Shown: positions 6,960 through 15,346 of the stretch, piece by piece
Position numbering within the stretch: the stretch's first letter is position 1
How the letters are laid out: the number at the start of each line of letters is the position of its first letter
Source: Ginkgo biloba
Taxonomy: Eukaryota > Streptophyta > Ginkgoopsida > Ginkgoales > Ginkgoaceae
Reading direction: 5' to 3'
Assembly: GCA_024626585.1 (NCBI GenBank)
Contig: JANKJI010000006.1
Coordinates: 81,694,693 to 81,710,038 of the forward strand
Length of the DNA: 15,346 nt
Made by a program: the position numbers and the translations under genes
Notes under the pieces: generated by a model
Seen by the model: the letters and a program-made list of their open reading frames with translations, nothing else
Databases searched by the model: none
Told to the model about the DNA's origin: nothing

Positions 6960-9900
6960 AATGGGAAGATAAGGCATCATGGAACTCTAGTGAGTGATTC
7001 TATAAATGGTAAATTTTTAAAATGTGTATCTCTAAGTGATTTACCTATGGAGGATAAGAGTAAAGTTATTTGGTTACCAACAATTCAAATTCTTTGACTA
7101 GTTAGGGGAATTTAAGTGACTCACAAAGGAAGGAAAAATGAAGGAATAGAAGAAAATAACAATAAGAAAAAAGAAGAAGAAGAAGAATAAAAAAAATAGG
7201 ATATAGAGAGAACACAAGCACTCAAAGAAGGGAGATAGAATAGTTCTAAAAATAGAAAGGAAGACACATATTGTATAACATGTGCATATTCTACCATAAC
7301 TAAAAGGAATATTAGTATCTTTATGTTCTCTAAAGAAATGTAATATACTGTAATTTAGTATATATATTACTGCAATTTTAAATATATGTTGCATTATAAC
7401 ATATACATAACATACATGTGGTAAGAAGTTACTATTCATGGTAAAGGCCTTATTATACTTTTCAAGATTTTTCCATGGTGTCATATTAAAATTTGAAACA
7501 TTACAAAACATAAAATATATGTTTTAAGGACATGAAATTATTTAAGTTTACTAATGTACTTTAATTATATTAAATTTTTGTACTTTTTTCTACCTCATAG
7601 TAACTTCCATAACATTATTTTGAAGATTGTTTTTTTTAAATCATTTCCACTTTAGGGAAAATCTTAAACTAAATTTTAGTATATCTTATGTTACTTTGTG
7701 AAACTATATTTATAACACCATTATGGAACATAGGATAATTTTCATAAGATTAACTGACACTATAAAAGTAGAGTGAACATGCCACATTCAATAATCAAAT
7801 ATAGTAATCATGTAGTTATGTAAATTCATAGCTCAAATCCAAAACATAATTTAAAAAGTAAAATGTAAACATAATTACTCAAATATTTTATTAAGAGAAT
7901 AAATCATTAACTATAATAATTTAAATTTAAAATGTACTACTTATTTAATATTTACACCTAATGTGCATATATATAAGTTTAAAAATATAACAAATGAAGT
8001 GAATATAGCTTTAAAATCACCCATAGAGTGGTATAAATTTTACTACTTGAATAAAATTCAATTTGTATTTATCACACTTCTTTTAAAATAATAGTAAATG
8101 TTTACTTTTAAATGTTGTATGACCTTGGAAGATTCATATTTACATCACGGAGAATAAATTATGAATTATGTGTTCCCCAAATATTATCTCTTAATATTAA
8201 TGAGGATTTTATAGGCTTAATTTAATATAATTTAATTAGGTTGTTAAAAAGGTTTTTATCTTTGAATTTCTACTCATTAAGTTTTATTTTATAATCATTT
8301 TCTTTTGTAATCTCAAGGCTCTATTATAATAATTTATAATGTTGAAATAATTGGATTCATCTATAAATTAAGGTTAATCTTGTAACTTCCCATATCTTAA
8401 TACTAGTTGTACCTAAAAACCAATTATAAGACATCATCTATTTGTATTCCTTTTAGTTTATAAATAATAATAAATAATTATGTATCTACTACTTTCACAA
8501 ATCACCTCCATGGATATATATTGATGTGTTGATGGCATTATAATGGACCACCATGGTCAATTATTCACATGTAAGCATTTGACAACCTTTTCCCTTAACT
8601 TGTTACATAGATTAATAAATTGAATATGAATAAAAATATATTTAAAAAATATATGAATTTCATCATTTTAAAATGATTCAACTACCACACAAAAAGGATA
8701 AAAAATTAATTAACGTACTCCTTTATTTTTGTTGAAATGATACTATTAATATATTAGCCTACTCCTTCAAAATGTATTTTGGGAGTAACACTTACATAAA
8801 ATAATAAAAGACATTGTAATTTGACATATTAATCCATATGCACTACTTTCCATATAAATATTTCATAATCATAATAAATACGAGCATATATTATGATATT
8901 TACATGTTGCTTAATGATATATTTAGAACCATATGTAACAAAATGATTATTGTTCTCCACCATTATCATAGATGGATGGATAGTATAAATTTGATCCACT
9001 ACTATAATATAATAGATTGAAAATATTACGAGTAAATTTAAAATTCATGACAAATCTAAGTGCATTAGTTAGAGTAAAAACTTTTGGATTTTAAACAAAA
9101 TTCTCCCTATTAATACTATAATTCACTGGAATTGTAATTATAAAACTTATATAACAATGTCAAAATACATCATGAAATCAAAGAAGTGGTTTTTTTTAAA
9201 TAAAACACAAAATATCATTATAAGAAAGGAAAAATATCATTGATAAAGGTAGGATAGAAATCATTACCACTTTTTATTAAGAAGGTATGCATACCTAGGT
9301 TAGTTCAAGTGAGATTGTAAATAAATGTATTTATTTGATATAATATAATAGAATGAATCATATAATATTTATAGTTTTTGAGAATATTATCTGTGTTTAA
9401 CTAAGAATTTATTTTTTAATAGTTTTAACATGGAGGTAAGATTTCAAAAGTTCTTTTGTTTGGGCCACTATTATGTCACAAAAAAAAAATATTCTATAAG
9501 AATTATATATATGTTTCAAAGGTTATAGTTTTATTCCATAGGAAATATATAAGTGAAAAATGATCATATCTCTATCATAAACATGTAGTCATATGGTGAT
9601 GATTTTCATAGTTTAACAAAATCCACATGGTGGCAAGTTTTTTCCCTATTTTAACACAATTTAAACATAAAAACAAGGGCCATAAGGTAGTTAGTCCCTT
9701 CCCTATATCAAGAAAAATTCAAAACATGAAAATCAATAAGAATATTAGATACAAACATAAAAATCAAGAATATAATTAGATATTTGTACATAATTAGTGA
9801 TATTCCTTATGGATCATGTGGTGGAATTAGAAGATTACCTTAGGGTGATGGTACCCATTAACATATCAAGGATATTATTGTAAAAATCGATCACAACTTT

Positions 9901-10103
9901 GGATTTAATTCAATATAAGTGGATTAAATTAATTCCTACATTAAGGTAATTAAGGGCCCAAACATGAAGGAAACAATAATTGTAGTTACAAGGTAACCAA
10001 ACCAAATTGAACAATACTCAGTAATATTATATGTATTCCATCATCTACATTTCAAATTATTATTATTTATTTTGGGATTATTCTATAATTTAAATTCAAT
10101 ATT
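6960..10103. other. Gene-free AT-rich DNA
   Basis: I find no supportable gene in about 3.1 kb. The longest open stretch (137 codons, - strand, 7098-7511) is largely the reverse reading of an A/G-rich tract and translates to Phe-rich low-complexity sequence. A smaller open frame at 8838-9020 is Ile/Tyr-rich and unsupported. A purine-rich tract spans roughly 7119-7260. Confidence 0.6.
7171..7187 (+). repeat. GAA/AAG microsatellite in a purine-rich tract
   Basis: AAGAAGAAGAAGAAGAA lies in a stretch of almost pure A and G from about 7119 to 7215. It explains the Phe run in the opposite-strand translation at 7098-7511. Confidence 0.85.
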
Positions 10104-10170
10104 CAATGTAATGTGTTCGTAGTAATTTGTGGCTTTATCCATGGATGTTGCATGAAATTGTTAAAATTTG
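10104..10170. repeat. Diverged direct repeat, copy 1
   Basis: The stretch beginning AATGTAATGTGTTC resembles 10312-10377 in the same orientation about 208-210 bases away. Shared blocks include GTGTTC, TGGCT and ATGGATGTT. By eye roughly three quarters of positions agree. The two copies may be the ends of a short element or an old segmental duplication. Confidence 0.5.
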
Positions 10171-10311
10171 ATAAACATTCTCTATACAAAAAAGGAGAGG
10201 GGGAAATGAATATATTCAACAATATTATAGGAATTATATCATATATTTTTATTAATATTTACATATTTTTATGTTGGAATTATTATTTAGTTTGAACTTA
10301 ATTCTACATGA

Positions 10312-10377
10312 AAATGTAAGGTGTTCATAGAAATCAATGGCTATAGTGATGGATGTTATGTGAAGTTGTTGAAATTT
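10312..10377. repeat. Diverged direct repeat, copy 2
   Basis: This begins AATGTAAGGTGTTC and runs to GTTGAAATTT, matching copy 1 at 10104-10170. The DNA between the copies holds a purine-rich stretch (GGAGAGGGGGAAATG near 10193), which would suit the polypurine tract of a tiny LTR-like element, but no primer-binding site is seen. Confidence 0.5.
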
Positions 10378-13300
10378 AAAACTAGCTCCAAGGAATATTT
10401 TTTCTCCTAAAAGTAAGAGGGAATTCCTTTCAATATTTTTAGGCAACATTTTCTATGTAAATTAATTATAATACAAATATTATACTTATATGTTAATATA
10501 AATAAAATCTCTCTACCTCTTCTTCATTCTTACACCACACTATATTAAATTAATTTATAAGCATCCTTGTCACTTCTCAACACTGATAAATATAATTTTT
10601 TTTGGTTTGTTTCTTAGTTGAAATATCTTTTAATAGTTCTTGGAAGTTTATATCTATTTGTAATAACCTTTCATATGAAATTTTATATTGCAAATTATCA
10701 AGAGTAATAAATAATCATTAAAGAAAATAGAGATAAAAATTAGGATAAGAAATCATAGAGAATCTTAGAGGTATATTAATGTAATTATATTATAAACTAG
10801 CCATACCTAAATACAAGTGGAAAATATTACATAGATATAATAAGTGTGTAACTACATTCTTTATCCAATCACAATCTCTTTACATGAATATAATTCTTGC
10901 AAAGTAGAAACTACAAATAATGTTCCATTACACAATTTCTTAATTATAGTAGTCAATTGTAAATTGTAATCATTTCTATTTTTTTTAATATGAATAAATA
11001 ATTATACCTTTAGGTTAAAAAACAATTGGATAGATAACAATGAATCATGTTATGGTAAAAACATTTTCCCCTATGGAATAATATACTTCCTCTTTATTAT
11101 CATATAAGCATGATCTCATATTATCATATGCAAGGAATTATATTATACAATATTAATCTCTTATTCAAGTTAATTATGATAACATCATTCTCTATTCAAA
11201 ACAAAAAATAAGACTTTTCTTTCTACATGGGTTTATTTCTTTGTGCACATTTGATTTCTTTCTGGACATATAACTATGCATACATATATAGTGTAGGAGT
11301 ATAAATATTATATAATCTTGAATGAACCCATAAGATATATATATTCTTATGCATGGATCTTATGAAATCTATACATAAATAGAGCTCTTTGATTGTCGTC
11401 ACTATATAATATCTCATAAAGGTGTGGTTGTGATACACACACACACACAAACACACACATATCCTATTTATTCCTCATATTCTATACTAATAAAATCTCC
11501 CTATATAATCCCTTCCTAAACATTAATGATATTTCCATAAACATTGTGATATCATGAGACTATCCAACTCTTAGTGGGATATTAAACACTAATTTAAGAC
11601 ATAAATGAGACATGGACATATTAAATAAACTTGAATAAGAACATTATTTATAAGGTTTTAAGATACAACCTATGCCAATATTTTATGGCCTTATTGTTAA
11701 TTTTTTTCTAACCAATGGTCCTTAGGCTAGTATGATTAGGGAGTTATTTATAAATCCTATGAAAATGGTTTAGTTCAAATATATACCAAATAGGTGAGAG
11801 TGTTATCATCATAGGATAATACCTTTAGAATTTGTAGGTTAGATAAATATTGAATTTTTAATTTAGGAAAATACAGGGGTCATCATTTTGGTTAGATAAT
11901 GTGTATAACAAGGATTCCACCTATATTTAACTTATATGGATTATCGATTTTTCATTATTTACTCTATTATCTTATTCTTGATTTATATGGCTTGTATGCC
12001 TAAAGATAAATGAAAGTATAAAGAGAGGGATCCCATTTAATAATAATTCATTTCATAATATGTGGTTAGTATCATAAGAAATTCATGGGTCAATCATTGC
12101 CTTTAACATGGTTAAATATATACACTCAATTATAACGTCTTTAATTCATAGGTGCAATTATGGGAAAGGGTCTAAGATATCAACTTATGTTGATCCATGG
12201 GATAGATTAACAATAATTTTCTTTTAGATAATATAAAAATTTAAATCAATGGGAGATATGGTGGATTAAATATAAAGGTATAAATGTTGGAAGAAATGGG
12301 GTTTGTATATGTTGAGTCCTCATAACCCTAATAACTAATAAGTCATTATATATGGGATATTTATAGTGTTATGATTACCTTAAACAAAAATTATATTTAT
12401 AAATGATTAAGTGATAAGTTATATTTTTTTATTATATTAAGTTTTGAGGATATTAATAAATCATGGAGGAATTATATATAGTTATTTTCTATATAGTAAT
12501 AATTTTTCTCTTACAATTGAGATAGAATAAGGCTTCTATGTCATATATAATATTTTTATCTTATGTTACTATAAATAAAGGAATACTCTTTGGAAATTAA
12601 TGTCAATTTTATTATTACTCCCAACTAGTATAGTATATTATATGGTTCAAAATACGGAGTCCTTGGTTTCACTGTAATCGATGAAAGAACCTATAAATTA
12701 TGACACTTATGTAGAACTAAGTATAATGTTAATTAAGGCCTTAAATTCTTGGCAATACTATATTCCTAGAATCCATACTATATATTATTCATACCATATT
12801 TAAAACTAATCAATTATCCTAGCATACATATTCTAAAACTAACACTAAAATACACATGTTTAATTAAAATACAACTCCTTGACAATTAGTAATGTCATTA
12901 AAGATGTAACATAATATTATTTAGAGTAAGTAACCATATTTTTATTAATATGATTAATTGGTTAGAAGATAATATTATTGAAAGTATATCCCTATAAATT
13001 TCCTCTTAAATATATTATTCAATTTTCTTATATAGATGATATTTTTTAACGGTTTAGTTTTTATTCCTTGCAAGCTTTCCTTAATGTTGTTCACTACAAG
13101 AAGTATCAAGGATTCATAATGTCTCTTGAATGAAGAAATATAGAGGGAAATAATATACCTTTATGAATATACTTTATAAATTTAATTCATGGATTCATTC
13201 TAAACTTAACATGGTTTGATGAGGATCCTTCTACAATCGTAAACTTGATAGCACGTGAAATGTTGTGAGAAATAATTCAAACTAGAATCAATGTAAAATG

Positions 13301-13731
13301 AACAAAATATCTGATAAATGTTTTCCATTAAATGTATAAATGAATAAAAAATAATGGGGAAATAGGAGAGAGAGGAAAGATAAACTTATATAGTTATTGA
13401 TATGAGTATCCCCTCAATATTCTTTTTCTCCTTGCGTTGGTATGGTATCCTCTAATCTTCGATTCTTCTTCTTAGAAATTTAATAGATCTTTAGCATGAA
13501 CTTAAATTTTTATCCTCTTCACTTATTATTGAGAGGTGTTCTTATAGATTATGGAAGTAAGGTTCCACTACCTAGATTACTCATCTTGTTCAACAATATT
13601 CCTGGGATTATATTCTATCTCTAAATTCCCCTCTATTATGACAAGAAAAAAGCTTCCTTTTTCTATAGATAATTAGTTTTTTTATTTTGTAAATTAACTA
13701 ATTTCCTTCCACATTCTAAGAAATTACCATG
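10378..13731. other. Gene-free AT-rich DNA
   Basis: I see no coding sequence, LTR pair or RNA gene in about 3.3 kb. No internal tRNA promoter box (GGTTCGA type) is present. The only clear simple repeat is the AC microsatellite at 11435-11460, which also creates the Val/Cys-rich opposite-strand translation at 11274-11456. A TTGGTATGGTATC stretch at about 13439-13451 faintly recalls a primer-binding site but has no LTR or gag context. Confidence 0.6.
11435..11460. repeat. Imperfect AC microsatellite
   Basis: Seven AC units are followed by AA and a further AC run ending in AT. It is a plain dinucleotide repeat and probably length-variable. Confidence 0.9.
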
Positions 13732-13850
13732 TTTTCCCAAGTAATATGATGTGATATACCATGGAAACCATGGGAGTGTACCTTTACCATGTTTGGTAAA
13801 AAATTATCACATTATATATTTTCCTTTGTTTGGAATTTCCCTTGGGAAAA
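13732..13850. mobile_element. Small foldback or MITE-like element with 10-bp terminal inverted repeats
   Basis: TTTTCCCAAG (13732-13741) is matched by its exact reverse complement CTTGGGAAAA (13841-13850), 119 bases end to end. The interior also pairs: ATATGATGTGATA on the left matches, inverted, the TATCACATTATATAT block on the right, with one mismatch in the core. Two nested palindromes lie in the centre: CCATGGAAACCATGG, and TTTACCA-TGTT-TGGTAAA, a perfect 7-bp stem. This layout suits a non-autonomous miniature transposon. No target-site duplication is clear next to the TIRs, so the superfamily cannot be set and the true ends may lie slightly outside. Confidence 0.55.
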
Positions 13851-13971
13851 TTTGTGTTAACAAATCACCCCCCTAAAATGTGAAGGACATAGAGAATCAT
13901 GTGGTGGAAATACTTGATCACCCAAATTAATTCTATATTTTAAAAAAATTATGGGTATTAGAAAAATGTCT

Positions 13972-13993
13972 AACCCAAACTTGATTTTGGGTT
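13972..13993. repeat. 8-bp perfect hairpin
   Basis: AACCCAAA (13972-13979), a 6-base CTTGAT loop and TTTGGGTT (13986-13993). It lies between the TIR element and the duplicated hairpin unit; its role is unknown. Confidence 0.5.
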
Positions 13994-14172
13994 CCAAAAA
14001 ACCTTTAAGGTATGGTATAAGATTTCTTTCCTAAGATACCTATTTTTTTATGTTGATACTATAGTGCAAAAAGGGGATAGATACCCCAAGTGACTAAGTC
14101 ATACCTACAAAATACAATTCCATATTATCTTCTATTATGAAGTGAGGGAGAAATTTAGCATACTCACTTTAT

Positions 14173-14262
14173 TATACTAAAAGGGTTGGAAAGGTCCAAA
14201 CGTTAGTAGTTATTTATTATAAAAGAACAAGAGTTGGATAGGTCCCAACTTTAGTTCTTTTT
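14173..14262 (+). repeat. Two diverged tandem units; the second forms a 17-bp stem
   Basis: Unit 1 (14173-14216) and unit 2 (14217-14262) share the order TAT..AAAAG..GTTGGA.AGGTCC..AAC.TTAGT.TT. In unit 2, AAAAGAACAAGAGTTGG (14221-14237) pairs with CCAACTTTAGTTCTTTT (14245-14261) at 15 of 17 positions around a 7-base loop. Unit 1 keeps only a short TTGGA/TCCAA stem. The structure superficially resembles a bacterial terminator, but the context is eukaryotic and it has no gene before it. Confidence 0.6.
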
Positions 14263-14298
14263 TAATGAAAATTATAATGAAATAACTACAATATAAAA

Positions 14299-14965
14299 AT
14301 GATAACTATAATCGAAAGTAGAACATTAGGTGATTTGTCCATCACCATGATGCAAGATAAAGATGAGTTCTTTATTGATTTAGAGTATCTATATAATAAG
14401 GTTTTAGATGTTGTTATCATATTGATGAAGCCATATTTCGACAAGATAGATAAATCAAATGTATAATATTAGCAAAAAGTTTAATTTAAATCCTTAGTGA
14501 AGGATGTCAAAAAATATGAGGCCTTTATCAAAATTAAAAAAGAGTCTAAGAATTTATCAAGGGCCAAGGTTGAACTTGATAGATCAATGATGCAAGCTAC
14601 AGTACAATGGTGTGGTAAGTTGTAAAAATAGAATGGTCTCTACAAATGACAAGGAGCTCCAGCTATACACAAGAATCATCATATGTTTCAACTACCACAA
14701 TAACTTCTTTTGTACATGTCAAATGTCCATGCCATCCAACCTCAACTAATAAGTTAAAATGAATGATTTTGTCACTACATCAACAAACAATTATAGATAT
14801 TAAAAATATTATAAAAGTTTATTAGATCTTAAAAGAATGGGTTCTTTTATTACTGAAAAAAGGGAGAGATATCAAAAAAGACCAAATACATTAAAGGTCA
14901 AAGATAGTTCTCTAATTCTTCTTCTTCAAGATTCAAGCTTGAGCTTGTATTATACTGAATTGTAA
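14299..14965 (+). pseudogene. Decayed coding region of unknown family
   Basis: From an ATG at 14299 the + strand is open for 55 codons. It reads TLGDLSITMMQDKDEFFIDL and YNKVLDVVIILMKPYFDK, then meets three stops within seven codons (14464 TAA, 14470 TAG, 14482 TAA). In the same frame it continues for 46 more codons, through LVKDVKKYEAFIKIKKESK, a charged, helix-prone stretch, to LDRSMMQATVQWCGKL and a stop at 14623. A second frame then takes over from ATG 14633 (TNDKELQLYTRIIICFNY, then a Cys-containing NNFFCTCQM) and, past three stops, reaches MGSFITEKRERYQKRPNTLK and ends at 14963. Composition is rich in Lys, Glu, Asp and Met, unlike random frames here. Gag-like or coiled-coil protein is possible, but I do not recognise the family. 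Stops of CAA/CAG origin by C-to-T change are possible. Confidence 0.5.
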
Positions 14966-15038
14966 GATGATCCTTTTATGAGGAAACAAATCTATGGAAT
15001 CTAATTTAATCAAAGTCATCTTAAGAGATATCAAGTAA

Positions 15039-15190
15039 CCAGTGTTATTAAAATTAAAGATGAACCGAGGTTGATTTAAGTGAAGACTCACTAGTGATAC
15101 CACGATCAAAGATCAATAGGTGATGTTGTGATTAAAGACCAACCAGTGATACTATGACTAAAGACCGAGTAATATTATTGTAACTAAATA
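15039..15190 (+). repeat. Tandem array with 26-bp period (about six units)
   Basis: Units begin at 15039, 15065, 15091, 15117, 15143 and about 15167. The three central ones are exactly 26 bases each and follow the pattern CCAGTGATACTATGACTAAA plus GACCAA, with scattered transitions. The second unit is weak (about 14 of 26 positions), and the last is shifted by two bases. Because 26 is not a multiple of three, the same peptide pattern rotates through all three frames, so the array did not expand under coding constraint. It keeps three CG dinucleotides, more than most of the window. It starts about 75 bases after the end of the decayed coding region. Confidence 0.75.
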
Positions 15191-15346
15191 CATGTGAACA
15201 CCATAAAAGGAAGAGTTAAATTCTAATGAAGACAATGTTTATTTTCCTCATCTAATTAGCTAGAAATTATGTTAAGGCACCTAATCAACAATGTAAAAGA
15301 AAAGTATAATTGAGGAGGGAAAAAGAAAGGGTATTGTGAACAACTT
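15191..15346. other. Short unassigned end of window
   Basis: Nothing recognisable is present. A purine-rich stretch (GAGGAGGGAAAAAGAAAGGG, about 15312-15331) might be a polypurine tract if an LTR begins beyond the window edge, which cannot be tested here. Confidence 0.4.

Noticed and set aside
7098-7511. Longest open frame in the window (137 codons, - strand)
   Set aside because: It is mostly the reverse of a purine-rich tract with GAA repeats. The product is Phe/Ile/Tyr-rich low-complexity sequence with a long Phe run, and no motif or homologous arrangement supports it.
8838-9020. 60-codon open frame on the + strand, and similar ones at 10113-10295 and 10252-10449
   Set aside because: Ile/Tyr/Asn-rich translations with no motif; two of them overlap on opposite strands.
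11274-11456. Cys/Val-rich 60-codon open frame on the - strand
   Set aside because: The start of the peptide is a translation of the AC microsatellite (11435-11460), and the rest shows no motif.
13439-13460. TTGGTATGGTATCC stretch as a third primer-binding site
   Set aside because: Only partial match to the tRNA-Met site and no LTR or gag next to it.
14221-14262. Intrinsic bacterial-type terminator (stem followed by T-run)
   Set aside because: All other evidence points to a plant nuclear genome, and no gene ends before it; it is better explained as an inverted repeat.
1-15346. CRISPR array, tRNA, rRNA or operon
   Set aside because: No regularly spaced identical repeats with unique spacers, no tRNA B-box (GGTTCGA type), no conserved rRNA blocks and no runs of adjacent intact genes were seen on either strand.

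Overview
This window looks like intergenic DNA from a large plant nuclear genome. It is very AT-rich (about 28-30% GC by eye) and CG dinucleotides are almost absent: I count six in the first 3,000 bases. The only recognisable coding matter is decayed LTR-retrotransposon sequence with primer-binding sites for plant initiator-methionine tRNA. No intact protein-coding gene, tRNA, rRNA, CRISPR array or bacterial operon structure is visible. Low GC and loss of CG fit long-term cytosine methylation and deamination. The species cannot be named from this; low-GC gymnosperms such as gnetophytes are one possibility, as inference only.

Layout. 1-764: no gene, one perfect hairpin (246-271). 765-3407: an old, internally deleted Ty3/gypsy element on the + strand. 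It has a 5' LTR (765-1187), a PBS (1188-1200), about 1.3 kb of unrecognised internal DNA, the C-terminal end of integrase (2513-2956, interrupted by stops) and a 3' LTR (about 2982-3407). 3408-4498: unassigned DNA with two hairpins. 4499 to about 6700: a second, unrelated-looking Ty3/gypsy remnant on the - strand. From right to left it has LTR-like sequence with a TATA box, a PBS (6415-6427), a leader, gag with a ruined zinc knuckle (about 5041-5760) and aspartic protease (4499-5040). RT, RNase H and integrase are not recognisable. 6663-6941: an open - strand stretch of unknown meaning lying in or next to that LTR.

6960-13700: nearly 7 kb with no supported gene, only a GAA tract, an AC microsatellite and a diverged direct repeat (10104-10170 and 10312-10377). 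13700-15346: the most structured part. It holds a 119-bp element with 10-bp terminal inverted repeats (13732-13850), small hairpins, a duplicated ~45-bp unit whose second copy folds into a 17-bp stem, a decayed coding region of unknown family (14299-14965) and a tandem array with a 26-bp period (15039-15190).

No genes here work together as a functional system. The window is a transposon graveyard, and the observations most worth following are the unassigned decayed coding region with its adjacent 26-bp array and the TIR element at the right end.
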